A DNA stretch of 64,000 bases from Davidsoniella eucalypti (Eukaryota; Ascomycota; Sordariomycetes; Microascales; Ceratocystidaceae): contig RMBW01000051.1 in NCBI GenBank assembly GCA_004009845.1, positions 124,001-188,000 on the forward strand. Direction: 5' to 3'. Position 1 is the first letter of the stretch; every line of letters starts with the position of its first letter. Below the pieces are notes generated by a model. That model did not search any database. It was not told the origin of the DNA and saw nothing but the letters and a program-made list of their open reading frames with translations. Below are positions 13,965-27,157 of the stretch, in pieces. Made by a program: the position numbers and the translations under genes.

Positions 13965-14173
13965 GCTAATTGCACCACCCTGATAGAACGAATACTCCGT
14001 TTTATTCTCCTTTTAATATCAGCACTGGTTCCCATGTATGGCGAGTGGTACCTGATACAAACTGTAGACAGACATAGCTAGACACATATGTAAGAGAGAC
14101 CTTTCTATCAAAGGGCGGGTTGCAAAAGTCGCAGATGCGCGTTTGTGGGATATTTGCAGCGGCTAAGGACAAT

Positions 14174-14259
14174 GAAGAGAGAGAGAGAGAGAGGAAGAGA
14201 AAGAGAAACAAAGAGAAGAGAGAGAGGGAAAGAGAGGGAAAGAAAGAAAGAAAGAGAAG
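14174..14259. repeat. GA/GAAA-rich purine tract
   Basis: About 85 bases are almost entirely A and G, built of GA dinucleotide and GAAA tetranucleotide repeats. Such mirror-like purine tracts can form triplex DNA. The minus-strand frame across it encodes only a Leu/Ser/Phe low-complexity string and is not a gene. Confidence 0.85.
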
Positions 14260-16755
14260 CAAGTAGTCAAGAACAAGGGAGAACTCAGCAAACGAGGACG
14301 CCCGCTTGAAGAATCTTCTACAGTTCAAGTAGCATGATTACTATCAGTCAGATGTGTATATCCAACATTTCACTTGTCATTATCTGACTCTCTTGTCTTC
14401 TGTACTTCCAATTCTTCCCGAGCTGCTGTGATCAGCATGATGGCTTATCCGTAGCTCAATCTGTGCCAACCTGTCCAACAGCTAGTTAGCGGCACTACAT
14501 AAGACAGAACGAACAGGCTGCCATTGGCTGTATCATAGCAAGGGGAGCAGGAGAGAAGCAGAGTGTCAATATTGACAGATAGAATAGCAAGTCACGTTGT
14601 AGTTTGCTGCAACTCTCACTGTAGCAGCAGTCAAAGGCGATGCTCAGATCGGAATTGCGATATCAGAAATGACTTGACGTTCCCTCTGTTGTTTTGGAAT
14701 GGTTGGACAAAGGCACACACAGACGGGATTGGTTTGATTTCTAAGACTGGGCCAGACCAGACGTCGACTCACTAAGAAATAAAGACAGATCGTGATATAC
14801 ATCTCGGAATTGGGACACGAGTCCCGAATTAAATACGCCTGGGAAGCCGAGACGGCCCTCTCGACGAGGCTCGTACAGCCTGGTCGCTTCGGCCTGGCAG
14901 AATCTAGAGAGACGGACACTCTCTAGCTGGCTGTGGCCACACGGCAGACAGTGCCGAGTATCAACGCTGTCTAGCCGCTTGTCACCTTTTTGTGCCGGTG
15001 CGGCACGATAAAAGACACCACTAACGCACAGAACGTTTATCAGGATCAGAGCTTTACCGAGAAAGAGAAGGAAATCCCTCTTATCGTCACAGTTCCTCTC
15101 CCCTTGCCTCTTCGGTGGTCTGGAGACAGTCACGGAAGAACAGGAAGACGCCCCAAAAGAGCCGAAAACGACTTCAAGATCCGTAGTCACCCTCGGTATC
15201 ACTCGGGATGAAGTGTCTTTCTGTCAAGGCCGTCGGGGCTCAAAGTCTCTACCAGGATGCCGGTATCTCCGTGTCGTCCACAGTTAGCTAAATTCGAGCC
15301 CCAGCTTCTTCTCTCTTACGGGATACCGCCGGCGAGTTGGCCCACGAACTGGCGACGCCATTGGTAGCATCACGCAAGCTGCTTTACTAGTCGTTGATTC
15401 CCGCTTGTCAACAGACCCTTGATAAGCATACCATGCCAATAACAAACCGCGGTATCGTATCGTAGTCATGCATATCTACCACATTACTGACTGTACTTGC
15501 TGCTAACGGCAGGAGAAGTGCCTAGATGTTCCAGGCTGCCATATCGTGAAAGACGAACCGCTTACGTTGTTGACTCCAAAAGATAGTTAAGGAAATATAA
15601 ATATAAACAAAGGATGCCAAGCCCGGCTGAACCGTGAGCTAAACACTTCTTGGTATTTCTCAAGCTCCAACCTCTTCTCGTTTTGCATGGCTCTCTCTCC
15701 GTCCATCTCTTCTAACTAGCTCGGACTGCATTTTACATTACAGGCGCTCATTAGAGCCACCGGGTAGTCCTCCAGGATTCCGGGATGAGGCAAATCCGAG
15801 AGGAGGGGAGGCTTTTTATTTTTTTTTATTTTTTTTGGGGGATGATCTATTTATACGCTGCTATACCTATTTGGGTCACCTCTCTTTGTTTCTGCTGGCT
15901 TTATGAAACAATCTCAATAACCTCTCCAGCCGAGCCGGCATATCGAGAGTTGAAGGCCTACCCGGTCAATGGCACTGGAGATTATTTTTAGCCATCATTA
16001 GGCTTCTACGGACTACGGAGACGTGCTTTTCCTACGATATCTCACGGCAAGCCGAGAAATTGCGGTGCTGTTATCAGTCTTCCTCATGGCCCGGAACCCT
16101 TAACGGCGAAGTGAGTTGTAACTGCATTGATATTCTTCTGTATTCAAACATGTCAATACGGTAGTTTTTAGTCATTAGTCATTGTCGAGGGAACTCTTTT
16201 TCTTGATATTAGCCATGCAATCTAATATATATCTTACCAAATGCCAATGCCATGCTATATGTAGAGTTTGATTCCCAGAATGTGGCAAAGATTCCAACGG
16301 CAAAGGAAAGCCGACTGACGAGCCGAAGAAACAGGATGAAAGTAAGATATTACGATACGAAAAATATACCAATATGTTTCCTGTCCTGTCTGAAAAGCAA
16401 CTCGTGGTATGACAACCGAAAACAGACGAAACGTGTGAGCTAAACAGGTGAGAATATGAGGCATCCCTTGTTTTGTCCTCCCTTCTTCTTTCCTCTTGTT
16501 TGTATTCTGTAGCACGCAGATATAACCGTCTGCCCTATACCTTATATTAAACACTCTAGCTGACTCTTGTTTCTTACTTTACTTGCGCTTGGACATTGTA
16601 GCACGGACGTACGGTTCGATTCTAGCATATCTGAGCTGATCCAACGACGATTCCTTCCCTTTATTTCTATCATATTGTCATGCCGTTTGCTGGGCTGTCC
16701 TAAAAACAGAACTAACGGGAATCACGATTACTACAGTTACTTTGGGAAAGCACAC

Positions 16756-16777
16756 AAAAAAAAAAAAAAAAAAAAAA
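16756..16777. repeat. 22-base A homopolymer
   Basis: An uninterrupted run of 22 adenines after a CACAC dinucleotide stretch. The lysine-rich plus-strand frame through it is an artefact of the run. Confidence 0.85.
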
Positions 16778-18704
16778 GAACCCCGGGACTTTATAGGGAG
16801 CCAAGGAAGCGAAAGAAAATTCAGCTAAAGAGGGACAAGGCGCAGTCTGGTGGGGGAGGATTTCAGATTCTGACAACTGACAGAATTTCGTATACAGGTA
16901 GGCTTCTTTGTCTTCTTAGAGTATCTTTCAGGGGGCAGCTAATACGCCAACTCATTGTTCATTCTCAACCTTTACTTATCTCTTTCGCTGAAGACTAAGG
17001 ATACAAAATCAGTCGTTGACCCTTGATATCTAACCCTAAGTAGACGAACAATGACTTGACATCTCCGGACTAAGAACGCGTCAAGAAGACAATGTCAGCG
17101 GCAGATTCTGCAATTTTGCCACTCATTAGACACGAGTAAGACATAGGATGTTGAATCAGAACAATGCCAAGTGCCTAAACTTAATATAGCTAGTCTCGAA
17201 ATCTTTGTCTTGCAACATCACACATGTGTTTAGAAAGGTGTCACTAATACGGGCCTGTTTCACCGTCGCAAATGCTAGCTGCTGCGTTTGTCCAATTCGA
17301 TTAGTAAGGCACAGACATACATGGGAATGTGTCTATATAGAACGTCCAAGTATATATATGTAGTAAGCATGCGAGACGCCAAGTTTGGCATGTGAACTGT
17401 CAAGTGAAACACACAGGGCTTTTGGAGTCTAACTACACATAGTTTCACCGATAACACACGAGACGGCCTTTTTCTTTTCTGTTCTATGTCTATGTATTTT
17501 CGATGCTGCTATAAGTCTGACCGACAAAAAGAAAAATTGAACTCCCCTCTGGAGCCACAGACGTCAAAGTTTGTGATTGGTCGGGTTTTGGAGCGGCTAG
17601 GGCTTCAGCTCAAAGTTACTGGTTATATTTATCTGAACTGGTATTCACTTTTGTACTTGACTGGACGTTATCACCGGACCGGAAAACCACCCGCCTGAGA
17701 GTGAAAAGAAAGACTAATCTTATAACGGAGACGGCTGTAGGCTTCGTTGGTTATATATTGCGTTTGTGGGGTTGGAGGTCGATGAATTCTTGCTTGCTTC
17801 TTGATATGGTTTACACTGAGGGAGGTAATATCCTTATTGTTAACTATATAGACCTAACGGTTAGAAATACCGCCAGATCTATATCTACGGTTGTGGCTTG
17901 CAGAGGATACATGCGTGTGTATCTTGATATGTCTGACCCAGAGCTGTCTTTCTGCGTTAGCGTGTCTTGAACTCTAGCGGTGATGGATGCGTCATCTCGA
18001 CCTGGCTGGCCCCTCTGCCTCTTTCTCTTTGGCCAACCGTATATTTCATATGCAAGTCGGTAGAGCCATGTCTTTGAACAGAATCTAGTGCCGTCTGTCT
18101 ATCTAGCCGCCATGTCTTATCGAGCTTAGAACGGGGTAACATGGGATGTTTGGTGCCCATAAATTAGCTCTACTGTGCCACCGATCTAGAGAGAGAAAGA
18201 ATACAGTGGCCTTGTGACTCTGGTTGCCGTATCTTGTCGTTTCTCCATCTGTCTTGGGCTGTTTATCGTGATATTGTACATCTCCCAGTCCCCTCTCTTG
18301 ATTGCCTGCTGACTAAGATGCAGCAGATGGAGCGCCACAGAAGCCAGAGCAAAGGGGAACTGCCAATTCTGCGTGCTCTGTGAGGGGGCTGTTTCCTTCT
18401 TTGTGACTCAGCATATGTAAGACCAAGATCTGTAGCCTCGCCACAATTTTTGATGCGAGCAAAGCAAGACCGTCGATCCAAGCCAGTCTCTGCTCGTCAT
18501 GTCTGAATATTGGAGTTTAGCGTTTATTAGGCACATGCATATATTGCCTCAGACAGTCTGCCCTACAGTCCGCGTACAAAACGAGCTGCCTGCACCAACA
18601 AGAATCACCACTGAGAAGATCATGGTGTCATGCCGCCCACCGAAAAACTCCGCACTAGGACTTCGTCTGTCCCGCCATCTGGTCGGCGCCGATCTGGTCA
18701 CTTC

Positions 18705-18734
18705 TGACAGAAACTGACAGAAACTGGCAGAAAA
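18705..18734. repeat. Three-copy 10-bp tandem repeat
   Basis: Three consecutive copies of TGACAGAAAC are visible, the last degenerate (TGGCAGAAAA). They are non-coding. Confidence 0.75.
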
Positions 18735-20602
18735 AGACCAAGCCTGAAAGCCGCGGCATGGTTGACACCGCTACTACGGCTGCTGGTAGCGTAGCAAGTT
18801 GCTGCTTGGATAGGCATCCGAAACATGCGAAGCTAGTCTCTCAGCGCCCCGGACAAGGTTCGTGATCCATGCTGCCGTGTTTCCTTTTTATGCATCTCGT
18901 TCTCGTTGCCCTACCCTGTCCTTTTGTCTCTCTATCAGTAGTCGCCAACTGAGATACTTTACAAAGCCTTTACACATACATGCTAATACATGATACTAGT
19001 AGCAGTCTTCTTCCCTTTCTGCCCCACCAACCAGCTGAGCTTGCTAGGTCCGATTTGTCCAATCGAATATTGCATCTGCTGCAAACTCCCCTGCTGCTTT
19101 GGACGTCCGCCGAGATGCACTTACGCGAATAAACCAGTTGCGTGAGTAGGCCTTGATCGACATCACGCGCCTGTGATCAACAGCAACACGCTACCCAATG
19201 CCGCTTCAGTGGGCTAGGTTGTATTGCTCAATGTGACAGAGATGACAGCTGTTAAAGTCTGTTTGCGTACTTTGTGTACGTCGACTGGATATTCAGAACA
19301 AGCAACAAGCAATCTGGACTATGATCTGGACCACTTGCGTTTCGATATCACATTCAATATCACGACTAGCCTCTATTGTGCTTCCAAATCCCAGCCTCAG
19401 CTTGGTCTGTCCCATGTTTGCGTTCCAACGGGAAGACCGCTTATCATTCCATTTCTATCTAGACTGCGTGTTTATTCCCGTTTCTTTCTTTTATGTGTTG
19501 GTATTTGGTACCACATTATATGACATTTTCTATACGTGACAGCATCAAGTATGTCTTCTAATAGGTCAAAAAGCGAGAGAAGAGAATGGAACCAAGCGAA
19601 TTAAATAGAAGAATAAAGAGAAGGTGAAAAGGGAATGATGATTGACACACAAGCTGTCTTAGGTTGTTGTCAGCTGCTTCTTTCTAGTACGGTAATAGAG
19701 TAGAAGAAGGAAGAGAGATAGCAACTCAGTATATCTCTGTATAGTTGTAGTCAGTCACCGCTCTTTAATGAAGAGATATATGTACATAGGCTGATAGTTG
19801 CAGGGGAAAAAAACCAATGCATGAACTTGAGTTTTGAGGGGGTTGTGTGCTACTCTGTCTTTCTTTATTACTATGAATACTTTCTTTAGTCAATTTCCCC
19901 TCGTATATGCTTTGGTATTTATCGAACTTGAGTCTTGTGCTCTATGCCTTTATGGGTAATATTATGACAGAAACACCATTATAGAACGAGGGGAATGAGT
20001 TAACAAGTCATGACACTCGTACATAGTAAAACAATATATGTAGTGGCCTATTTGACTAGTATATTCGAATATCTACTCAAAGCAAGAACTGCAACACTTG
20101 CTTAGATTACGGTGATGGTGGTTAGCCTTCTCAATACTCCAATCGACACTCACGTTACGATGTATCTACTATAGTTGCTGTTATACATCTAATGTAAGCC
20201 TTGTTTTAAACCCAAGGGCATTGATAAGAAATATCACTCAGCTCCTGATCATCAAGAAACGGATATATAGATGCGCCTATACTAACTGCCAAGTCAATTT
20301 ATCTTTTGTTTAATACGAGATCTTTACTCTAGTACATGGTCTGATTTTTGTATACTTTTAAATATATAATAATGTAATGTACGATACCAAGATTTACTTT
20401 TCAAGGTGTACATAATACAACTAACTAATGACTAATGACTTGACTATATATGTATACCATTCTTTTATATCCTTCTATATCAAACTTGGCAAAAAAAATT
20501 CAATTGGCAAACTAAACGATAAACAAGTTTTTGGGAGCACAGGACCAAAATATAGATGAATGGCTAGATATGTATGATATAATTGAAGAGTGAAACTCTC
20601 CA

Positions 20603-23600
20603 TTACTCTTGCTGCGAGGACGAGCCTTGATCACCATCCAAAAGCCCAGACTGCTTGACCAGGCCGTAGAACACGCCCTGTTCGTTCTTGAGCAGCTCAT
20701 CCGGAGTGCCAAACTCGGCCACCCGACCCTTATCGAGGACGATGACACGGTCCGAATCGATGATAGTGTTGATACGGTGAGCCACAGTGATGATGGTCCG
20801 GTGCGAGAAGAGCGGCGAACGCAGAGTCTCTTGGAGCAGTGCGTCTGTCTCGACATCCACGGCGGCTGTGGCCTCGTCTAGAACCAGAATGTTCGACGGG
20901 GTAAGCATGGCCCGAGCAAGTGAGATGAGCTGTCTTTGGCCCTGAGAAAGGTTGGCACCGGCTTCGGCAATCTTGGCGTCTAGTTGACCATCCAGGCTGG
21001 TGACGTGGTCCTTGAGACGAGCATGCTCCAGAACGCTCCACAGTTCCGTGTCGTCGTGGACATGGCCTGGGTCGAGGTTGTCACGGACCGTACCCTCGAA
21101 AAGAGCAGCATCCTGGGGAATGATAGCAAGGCGACGGCGCAGATCGAGAAGGCCGATGGATGAGGTGTTGATACCATCTAGAGAGATATTGCCACTAGCA
21201 GCTTCGATGATACGGAAAAGCGACAAAGTCAACGAGGACTTTCCAGCACCCGTGCGGCCGACAACACCAATCTTTTCGTGAGACTTGATGTCCAGGGTAA
21301 TGTCCTTCAGAACCAAGTCCAAGCCATCGCGATAGCGAGTGCTGAAGTTGTGGAACTCTAGGGCGCCCTTGGTGGGCCACGCAGCCGGTGGACGGTGATC
21401 AGGGATGATATCGGGAGCCTCGCTCTTGATGTTGGCGTACTCCAGAACACGCTCCACCGAGACAATGTTGGTCTCAACTTCAACCGACTGGCGAACGATC
21501 CAGTTTAGTGACGTGACAATCTGTAGGGCGTAGGCCATAGCCAGACCGACCATACCAGCGCTTAGATCAGATCCGCTGGCAACCGATATGACCGAGAATC
21601 CAGCTGCAGCCAGAATAACCAGGCCACCGATGAACTCTAGGCGGATTGCCAGCCATCTGTTTGACGAGATAGACGGGAAGAAGGCACGGAGGTTGGCATC
21701 GATACGCCACTCATTCTCCATCATAAAGCGGTCCTCTTGGCCATAGGCACGGATGGTCGAAGTACCACCAAGGCTTTCCTGGAAGTGGGCGTAGATAGGC
21801 GAGCGACTGACCGAGTTAAGACGCTTCAGCTCACGCGAAGTGCGCAGGTAGTACTTTTGAATGTACATGTACATAAAGGTCAACGGGAGAATCAGCAGGA
21901 CGAACATGGGCGTCGAAATCGAGATGATGGCCAGCGTGAAGGCTGAGCGAGCACCGTTGACAAACAACATGTTGAAGGTACGAGCCAGCAGCTCATCGAT
22001 CTTGTAGATGTCGCTAGAGAAGCGGTTGAGAATGCGGCCGGCAGGCGTAACATCGAAGAAGCTCATAGGGGCACGGAAGATAGCAGTGGCCATCTTCTCA
22101 TGCAGCTTACGCGAGGCTTCGATCGAGCAGAAGATCCAGAGAATCATGGTCTGGGCCATGGTCAGAAGCGACGAGCCGATACCAAACAGGAAGTACATGC
22201 CAATGAAGCGACCAACGGCGGCGTTGTAGCCGTGATCGGCGTTGCTTTCAGACCACTTCTTCAACCAGACTGAGCCACCAATGTTCACAGCCTGCGAAGC
22301 TAGCAGCGCCAGGAGGTAGAAACCGACGGCAACCAGGTTGTTGCTGCGAGCGTACTCCATATAGACTTGGAACTTGACATTGCCCTGTTCGGTGTTTTCC
22401 TTGGCTTGAGCGGACTTCTTAGCGGGAGCTGAACCTTCTTCGTCGGTAAGCTTGCCACGAGGGCCACGGAAGCTGGCCGCACTAGCCCGACGAAGGGTAG
22501 CCATGCTATCGGAACGAGCCTTACCCTTAGACTTGGTGTGGATGGGTTGCATCTCGGGGACCTGCTCTTCCGCCTCGCCAGCCTCGGAGGTAGCCTTTGA
22601 CTTGCCAGTGGTATCAGTCTCGGCGATGGTTGAGGTCTCACTAGCGTTGGCAGTAGCGGTACTAGAAGAGTTGTTGTCATGGCCAGCGGTCTTGAGCAAA
22701 TCGGAAACCAGACCTTTCATGGCCATAAGCTGCTTGAAGGTACCCTTTTCGGCAATGCGGTTGTCACGGAGAAGCGTAATGTAGCTGGCTTCACGAAGAA
22801 CGGGGATCGAGTTGGTAGCAAGGACACGGGTCTTGGTGTTCAATAACCCACGGGGACCTAGGACATTGTCGATGATGTGCTTGCCAACGTGAGAATCAAC
22901 GGCAGATAGAACGTCATCTAGTAGGTAGATATCGGCACGGGCATAAACAGCACGGGCAAGAGCAACACGAGCCTTTTGGCCACCACTTAGAGATATACCA
23001 CGCTCGCCAACATAAGTCTCGTCGCCATCAGGCAACTGGTCAAAGTCGTCGACGAGGGCACAGGCCTTCACGGTGAGCTCGTAGAAGTTGGCGTCAAAAC
23101 GGTAGCCAAATACAATGTTTTCCTTGACAGTAGCGTTCAAAATCCAGGGCTGTTGCGCAACGTAGGCGATGTTGCCACGAACCTCGACAGTGCCACGATG
23201 CTTGTATAGATCACCAAGCATGACCTGGAGGAAAGAAGACTTGCCGGCACCAACACGACCAACAATGCAAGAGAGCTCGCCCTTGTAGGCCGTGAAGTCA
23301 ATATCCTCGAGAACGTTCTTGTCCTCCGCACGGCCCCAGGAAAAGACACCATCACGGACTATTACAGTCTCCTCGCCCATCTCGGTGGGGGAAGGGCTAA
23401 CCAGAACAGCATCATTCTGCAGCTCGTCAGCGACCAGGAAGTCAGTAAGACGACCAACGGCGACACTAGCCTCGACGATAGCGGTGATGACCATGGGCAG
23501 GACAGCCAGAGGGAAGTTAAGCAGGTTGAACAGTGCCAGTGCTGGGAACACGATATCGGTGCTCAACGGACGGTCTTGGGTTAGAACAAACACGGCAAAA

Positions 23601-25372
23601 GTGCAGCATGAGACGAAGAATGGCGCAGTCGTCCAGGTGAAGTTGGCTAGGGCCTGAGTAGCACCAATCTTGCGCAGGTTCTTGAGCTCCTGATCGTTGC
23701 GAACGTGGTTAAGCTTGTTCATAAAGGCAGTGCCCCAGGCGTAAAGCTTGATGCTCTTCATGTTGTTGATGATTTCAGTGATGAGACGGCTACGAGAGTC
23801 CTTGACCTTCATCTGCTCCTTTTGCATGTTACGCATCATACGCGAGATCACACCGTTGATGGGCAACATGACAATCATGACAGCAATACCAGCAAGCATC
23901 GACCAGCCAACAAGATCGTACAGCGACCACATGCAGATGATGATCTGGAAGGGCGCAGACCACAGCATCTGGCCAAACTGGGTCAGATCCTGCATTCTCT
24001 GCGCATCAACAGCCATGTAGTTCACAATATCACCAGTAGTCTTGGACGAGCGGCCTTCGTTAGAGAGCTTCAGCGACTTGCGATAGATTGCCGATGTCAG
24101 ACCACCCTTGATGCGCATACCAGCAACAAAGGCACGCTGGAAGTACTGGTGGACCATGGCAGTCTGGAATACGGCAATGGCGAACATACCAAGAGCAACA
24201 GCGGCACCCTTGACAACGGGCTCAGGCTCGCCGCCATCCTTGCGAGAGTATGAGGCTACGAAGCCAATCAGAACGCGCAGAAGCTGAGGCTGCATGTATT
24301 GGGCAACATCGTTGCCAACCTTGAATACAGCACCTAGCATGTAGGGGCCACCATAGGCACGCATCAGAACCATCCACAGGTTTGGCCGCTGCTTGGTCTT
24401 GAGCTCATCGGACCAAATCTTCTGGAAGATGGCGCTGGTGGTTTTAGTGTTGTCGTCACGCGCAAGAGCCCATAGATCATCCTCCGTCAAATACTCCTTG
24501 TAGCCGTAACGCATCAGGGGCGTCATCCAGCTGAAGGTCAGGATCGAAAAGACATCAGCGTACTCGAGAGGGCACTCTTCTTCGTCGATGAGGGCTTCAT
24601 ACGAGCTGTTCTTTCGCGGCCACAGCCATTCGACAAAGAACTCAACGATGGATAGGCCAAGTCCGACACAGTAAAGCACAAAGTACGCGGGCGCGTCAGA
24701 GTAGACCTGCTGCGAGATGAGAGAGCGAAGCTTGACGGCAAGGACGATAAGCAGGAGGAGCCAGTAGAAGAGGACGACACCGTTAGGGTTACGCATGCGC
24801 GAGTGCTCCAACCACTGGATGGCGAACACAACGCCAAGGGCGACAATGTTGGCAGCCGAGGTCCAGACACGGAAATCCGCGTACCACGAGGCTCCGTAAG
24901 ACGCAACTTGCAGGGTAAGTTGTGAGATGGAAACACCAATGATGCCAGCAAGAATAGACTGATTTTAAGGGTTAATAGTGCTTCAGCTAAGGATAGTATT
25001 GATAGGGGAGTAAAAGCTTACCTGCTTCATCCAGAAATGCCAATCTTTGGGCACTGACGATGCCTGAGTGCGCTTGAGCAGCCAAAGCACAGCTAGGGCT
25101 CCGATAAAGACTCCAAAGGCTGCGACGGACATGACGCCGATATCGATGAAGCACGGAGTGAAATCATAGCGCACCGGACTCAACGGACCCCATCCCTCGG
25201 CATTTCCGCAGAACGACTGCTTCAGGGCTCCGGACGCCATCGACGTCATATAGCCGTGGCCGCCAATCTCTTCGAGGGGCCGCAGACCGGAGAACGAGCC
25301 CGAGACCAGCACGCGCTGGCTGGATTCGCTGCGGCCGGTCCAGGCAAGAAGAGCATCGCTGTAGCCCGACAT
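20603..25372 (-). CDS. YCF1: YCF1-type vacuolar ABC transporter (ABCC/MRP family)
   Basis: Two exons, 25372-25022 and 24958-20603, are joined across a 63-bp intron (donor GTAAGC, acceptor CAG), giving about 1568 residues, close to yeast Ycf1 (1515). The N-terminus carries the extra membrane domain of long MRP proteins. NBD1 has Walker A GRVGAGKSS near residue 684, signature LSGGQ near 774 and Walker B YLLDDVLSAVD. NBD2 has GRTGAGKSS near 1353, LSQGQ near 1456 and LVLDEATAAVD near 1475. A charged, Ser/Ala-rich linker separates the halves. Known members pump glutathione conjugates and metal-glutathione complexes into the vacuole. In NBD1 the residue after the Walker B Asp pair is Val rather than Glu, as usual for the degenerate site of ABCC proteins; NBD2 keeps DEA. 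Assignment to YCF1 rather than the paralogue BPT1 is inference. The start ATG is the first in frame and precedes the family-typical N-terminus. Confidence 0.93.
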
Positions 25373-27157
25373 GGCTGCAGCTAAGACTCCTCGGCCAGCG
25401 GGTTTGGCGGTATGATTATGTACGGTTGTATGTAGAGGGAGAGGGTGGAAAGGATGGCAATGCGATGCGCTGAGTCGCTAGCTGGATATTTCGGTGGATT
25501 TCGAGGCGCAGAAGCGGAAGTGGCGTATGGCCCGAGATGAAGATAAACACAGGGCAAAACGATAGCCGCGTTGATGAGAAGTTGAAGGAGTAGATAAGTA
25601 GATAGACAGACAGATTGATAGGGCGGCTGTATCGGTGGCGAGAAAGCGAGTTATGAATATATTATGATGCAAACTATGGCGCTCTTACCATTCATTAGCT
25701 GGGCTGCGCGTTTTGAGCTCCAATATGCACGTTTAATTCAATTCGGTAAATACCAGATTGGGCGAAGCGGCAGGAAAGCAAGCTGGAGAAAGCTTCAAGT
25801 TGAATTTTCGATCCGTTTGATGGAGAAAATGCGTGAAATCAACAAGCAAAATAGAAGATAATGAGCACAGGATATCAAGATATCGATTGTTTTATATATT
25901 CTTCGCAATTTTGTCTTCTTATTCTTGGTTTGTAAGCCTCGACGCTCTTTCCTTCATTCCCTAAGCTTTCTTTTTTTTAGCGGGCTCTTTCCATGTTTCT
26001 AGATTCGGCGCGCCAAGAAAAAAAAAGTAGACTAGAAAAAACGCCTCTTTTTCGTAATTCCACGCTATTGAGCCCCAAACAGGGAAGGTACACTTCTGGA
26101 TAACGCTCAAGTTTGGCGGAGTTACGCCTATGGCACGTGATTCATAGACAGTTCTGGGTCAGGGTCAAGGAAACCCATACAGACGCAGTATATCCGGATG
26201 CTAAGCCACGGACTTAAATTCCGCACTTAAAGGAGTTTATCCAAGCAAAACTCGGCTTAGACTTCTATAACAACGGGGCTCGTTAGCTGAAAACTTAAGC
26301 CGTGAAGCGTCATCAATTCCATGTCTGGCCATCCGAACGATGGCCTTCTATCGAGGAAAGAGATACTCTGATGCCGCGCTTTGGTTAAAGATGCAAGTAT
26401 GTATCTCTCTAGCATGATTCCCAATCATATACACACCGGTGACATACATGTACAGATATGCGCCATGTCGGAGTAGCCCCCGTATCGCAGACCGCAGCCT
26501 ATGAACTGATAGTTGATTTCTCAGCGGCCATGCTTATGGGGTTGTGCGTAACCAACAATCTCCGCACCTCCTTACCTATAATTGCGTAGCGAGCGGAACA
26601 AGTAAGACGACAAGGGACAAAACAGCATGTCATCCACTGTGCTGGTCAGGATGGATGATAAGACGAGGCTGATAAAGGAGCACCAGCACCTAAGCTGCCT
26701 TCTAATTCTGAAATTCTGACAGGCAGTGGCACTGTTACTCGAGATTGGAGATGCACGAAACGATAACTAACAGCTTACCTGTATAAAAATCTGTCAGTGA
26801 GTTTCACTCATTGTCGCATATTCGAGGGTCAAGGTTTGTGAGACAAGGATGAAAATAAAATAGATGGGTTAAACCCTTAGGTATCTGTGGAGGTGAAGAG
26901 AGTTTAAAGTTCAAAGCGTAAGTTAGGTGTAATCTTCAGCTTTATATATAGCCTGAACATAATAATGTGATTTTCCTTACTTTGACGTGATATCAACAGT
27001 CGCAATGGTATTTATAAGCAATAATAATGAGTACGATGACATATAAATTGATTCGTTTAATAAATTCAGGTTAAGGCTCACTAGCTACCTTCAAGTCGTG
27101 GCAAAAATAGCAAGAGTATGACATTATATCAATCTTTATACCACTAATCCCCTGGGC
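25373..27157. other. Intergenic region, 1.8 kb
   Basis: This separates the ABC transporter promoter from the 3' end of the secreted-protein gene; both genes read on the minus strand. No open frame, RNA gene or repeat of note was recognised. Several short AT-rich stretches lie toward 27157. Confidence 0.6.

Larger units (their letters stand above)
1..20602. other. Gene-free, homopolymer-rich region of about 20 kb
   Basis: I read both strands and all frames and found no open frame that resembles a known protein, carries a convincing exon-intron structure, or looks coding by composition. The longest frames (about 100-150 codons, for example near 11999-12436, 14741-15202 and 16567-16998) have erratic composition and no domain. 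The region holds long mononucleotide runs, a 16-bp tandem repeat, a GA-rich tract and several two- or three-copy short repeats, listed separately. Base composition is moderate, not the extreme AT-richness of fully RIP-degraded DNA, although parts such as 9500-10700 are AT-rich. No telomere repeat is present. Unseen non-coding RNAs or very short exons cannot be excluded. Confidence 0.6.

Noticed and set aside
14741..15202. 153-codon minus-strand frame, the longest in the left 20 kb
   Set aside because: No recognisable domain, no splice partners and erratic composition; compatible with chance in a more GC-rich patch.
16590..16640. GGTTCGATTC resembling a tRNA B box
   Set aside because: The flanking bases do not pair into a T stem (TACGG against CTAGC) and no acceptor stem or A box fits upstream.
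16567..16998. 143-codon plus-strand frame
   Set aside because: It runs through a 22-base A tract coding only lysine, and nothing else supports it.
23705..24253. 182-codon plus-strand frame
   Set aside because: It lies antisense within the well-supported ABC transporter exon and has no domain.
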